Below, piece by piece: positions 63,259-64,000 of a stretch of DNA of 64,000 bases. This DNA is from Solea solea. Taxonomy: Eukaryota > Chordata > Actinopteri > Pleuronectiformes > Soleidae. The stretch lies in the NCBI RefSeq assembly GCF_958295425.1, contig NC_081137.1, positions 13,307,254 through 13,371,253 on the forward strand. The letters run 5' to 3'. A program made the translations under genes and the position numbers. The notes beneath the pieces were generated by a model. That model was not told where the DNA came from and did not search any database. It saw only the letters and a list, made by a program, of their open reading frames with translations. Numbering within the stretch: the first letter of the stretch is position 1; each line of letters begins with the position of its first letter.

Positions 63259-63867
63259 GCTTTTCCACTACCCAGTCCTAGCATGGCTCGACCTTTTGCT
63301 TTTCTATTAGCGATAGTATGTGGTACCTGGTACCTTTTTCACTACCTGCTCTGACTGAGTTTCCAAGCGAGCTGAGCCGACACTTGAAGAGTCATGAGTG
63401 CGACGTCCGACAGAAGAATCAAACCGGACAATGCCGAACCGCAGATCGGTTAAAAAGACTTAAAAATTGTGAAGACATGAGTTAATCTCCAACATTTACC
63501 AAGGTAATGTCTAAAATCTCAAAATTTAACAGAGGACTCTAGTGATCACAAGCGGCGCGGTGCATCACAACCCCTTCTGCCGTATTTCAGTTCAGTGACT
63601 GTGTCAGACGGACGACGCTCCGGTCATGCAGGAAGTACTGAACAATTCTGTGAACTAATCTTTTTAATGAACTGATTCTAATGATTCAGTTACACCAAAA
63701 AGTGCTTTACAACGTTTTGCGCGTGTCGCACATACTACGAAGTCATGGCAGATTCATGCAGCCGTGCTATGATGACACCACCCACTTTGAGGAGGGGACT
63801 ATAGTAATGGAAAACCATGCCAGACCGTGTAGAGTCGAGCCGTGCTGGTACTGGGTAGTGGAAAAGC
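63259..63867. mobile_element. Family E TIR element, full-length copy (609 bp)
   Basis: GCTTTTCCACTACCCAGT at 63259-63276 and its exact reverse complement at 63850-63867. The inverted repeat extends to about 34 bases with three mismatches (through GGCTCGAC). It is non-coding and no clear target duplication is seen. Two further copies lie at 47423 and 55260. Confidence 0.85.
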
Positions 63868-63929
63868 GCCAGTAGTGGATATGCACTGTTGAGTCACACT
63901 CTGATCTGATCGGTGTGTGTGTCTTTCAG

Positions 63930-63990
63930 ATGTGGAAGGATACCTTGTACGTCTCTCAGGCAACGTTGAGGGACAGTGACAGTGCTCTCG
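63930..63990 (+). other. Possible 61-nt exon at the window edge, gene unknown
   Basis: A (GT)n/pyrimidine tract ending GTGTGTCTTTCAG precedes 63930, and CTCG|GTATGAG gives a donor-like GT at 63991. Between them only one of the three frames is open; it reads MWKDTLYVSQATLRDSDSAL. I do not recognise this peptide, and it does not resemble the MACROD1 macrodomain as I know it. The segment begins about 60 bases after the end of a TIR element at 63867, so repeat-derived chance splice sites are possible. Confidence 0.2.
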
Positions 63991-64000
63991 GTATGAGAAC

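Noticed and set aside
63930..63990. MACROD1 exon assignment
   Set aside because: The peptide has a short ATLR similarity to the MACROD1 C-terminal region but the surrounding residues do not fit, so no gene name was given.

Overview
This is vertebrate nuclear DNA, most likely from a percomorph-type teleost. The sequence is AT-rich with low coding density. It carries long (CA)n, (TA)n and (TATC)n microsatellites, tRNA-derived SINEs, a decayed RTE/Rex3-like LINE end, and many short terminal-inverted-repeat (TIR) elements. I see no bacterial, phage, CRISPR or operon-like organisation.

One protein-coding gene is clear: flrt1, on the minus strand at 2589-4646. It encodes a complete 685-residue leucine-rich-repeat, fibronectin-III, single-pass membrane adhesion protein. 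The coding region is intronless, as in other FLRT genes. It is preceded by a splice acceptor at 4724-4725, so at least one 5' non-coding exon must lie to the right. The best candidate for the distal promoter or first exon is a CpG-dense block at 58.5-59.06 kb, about 54 kb upstream. This link is inferred.

Layout: 1-2588 is the flrt1 3' UTR and downstream flank; 2589-4723 is the flrt1 coding exon; 4724-58537 is repeat-rich non-coding sequence, probably the flrt1 5' intron; 58538-59060 is the CpG-rich block; 59132-60247 is (GA)n followed by about 0.85 kb of (TATC)n with higher-order periodicity; 60248-63929 is repeat-rich sequence with two SINE-like copies and a 609-bp TIR element; 63930-63990 is a possible plus-strand exon of unknown gene at the window edge.

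In mammals FLRT1 lies inside a MACROD1 intron on the opposite strand. The same nesting may apply here, with the host gene on the plus strand, but I recognise no MACROD1 exon.

Most of the rest is transposon debris. Recurrent families are: element A (GCTGCAAC ends, about 330 bp, at least five copies); several TTAA-flanked short TIR families; a hAT-type element with a perfect 8-bp target duplication; a GCTTTTCCACTACCCAGT TIR family (three copies); and nested insertions that give a relative order. I found no convincing new gene system. The points most worth following are the CpG block next to the unstable tetranucleotide array, and the edge exon.
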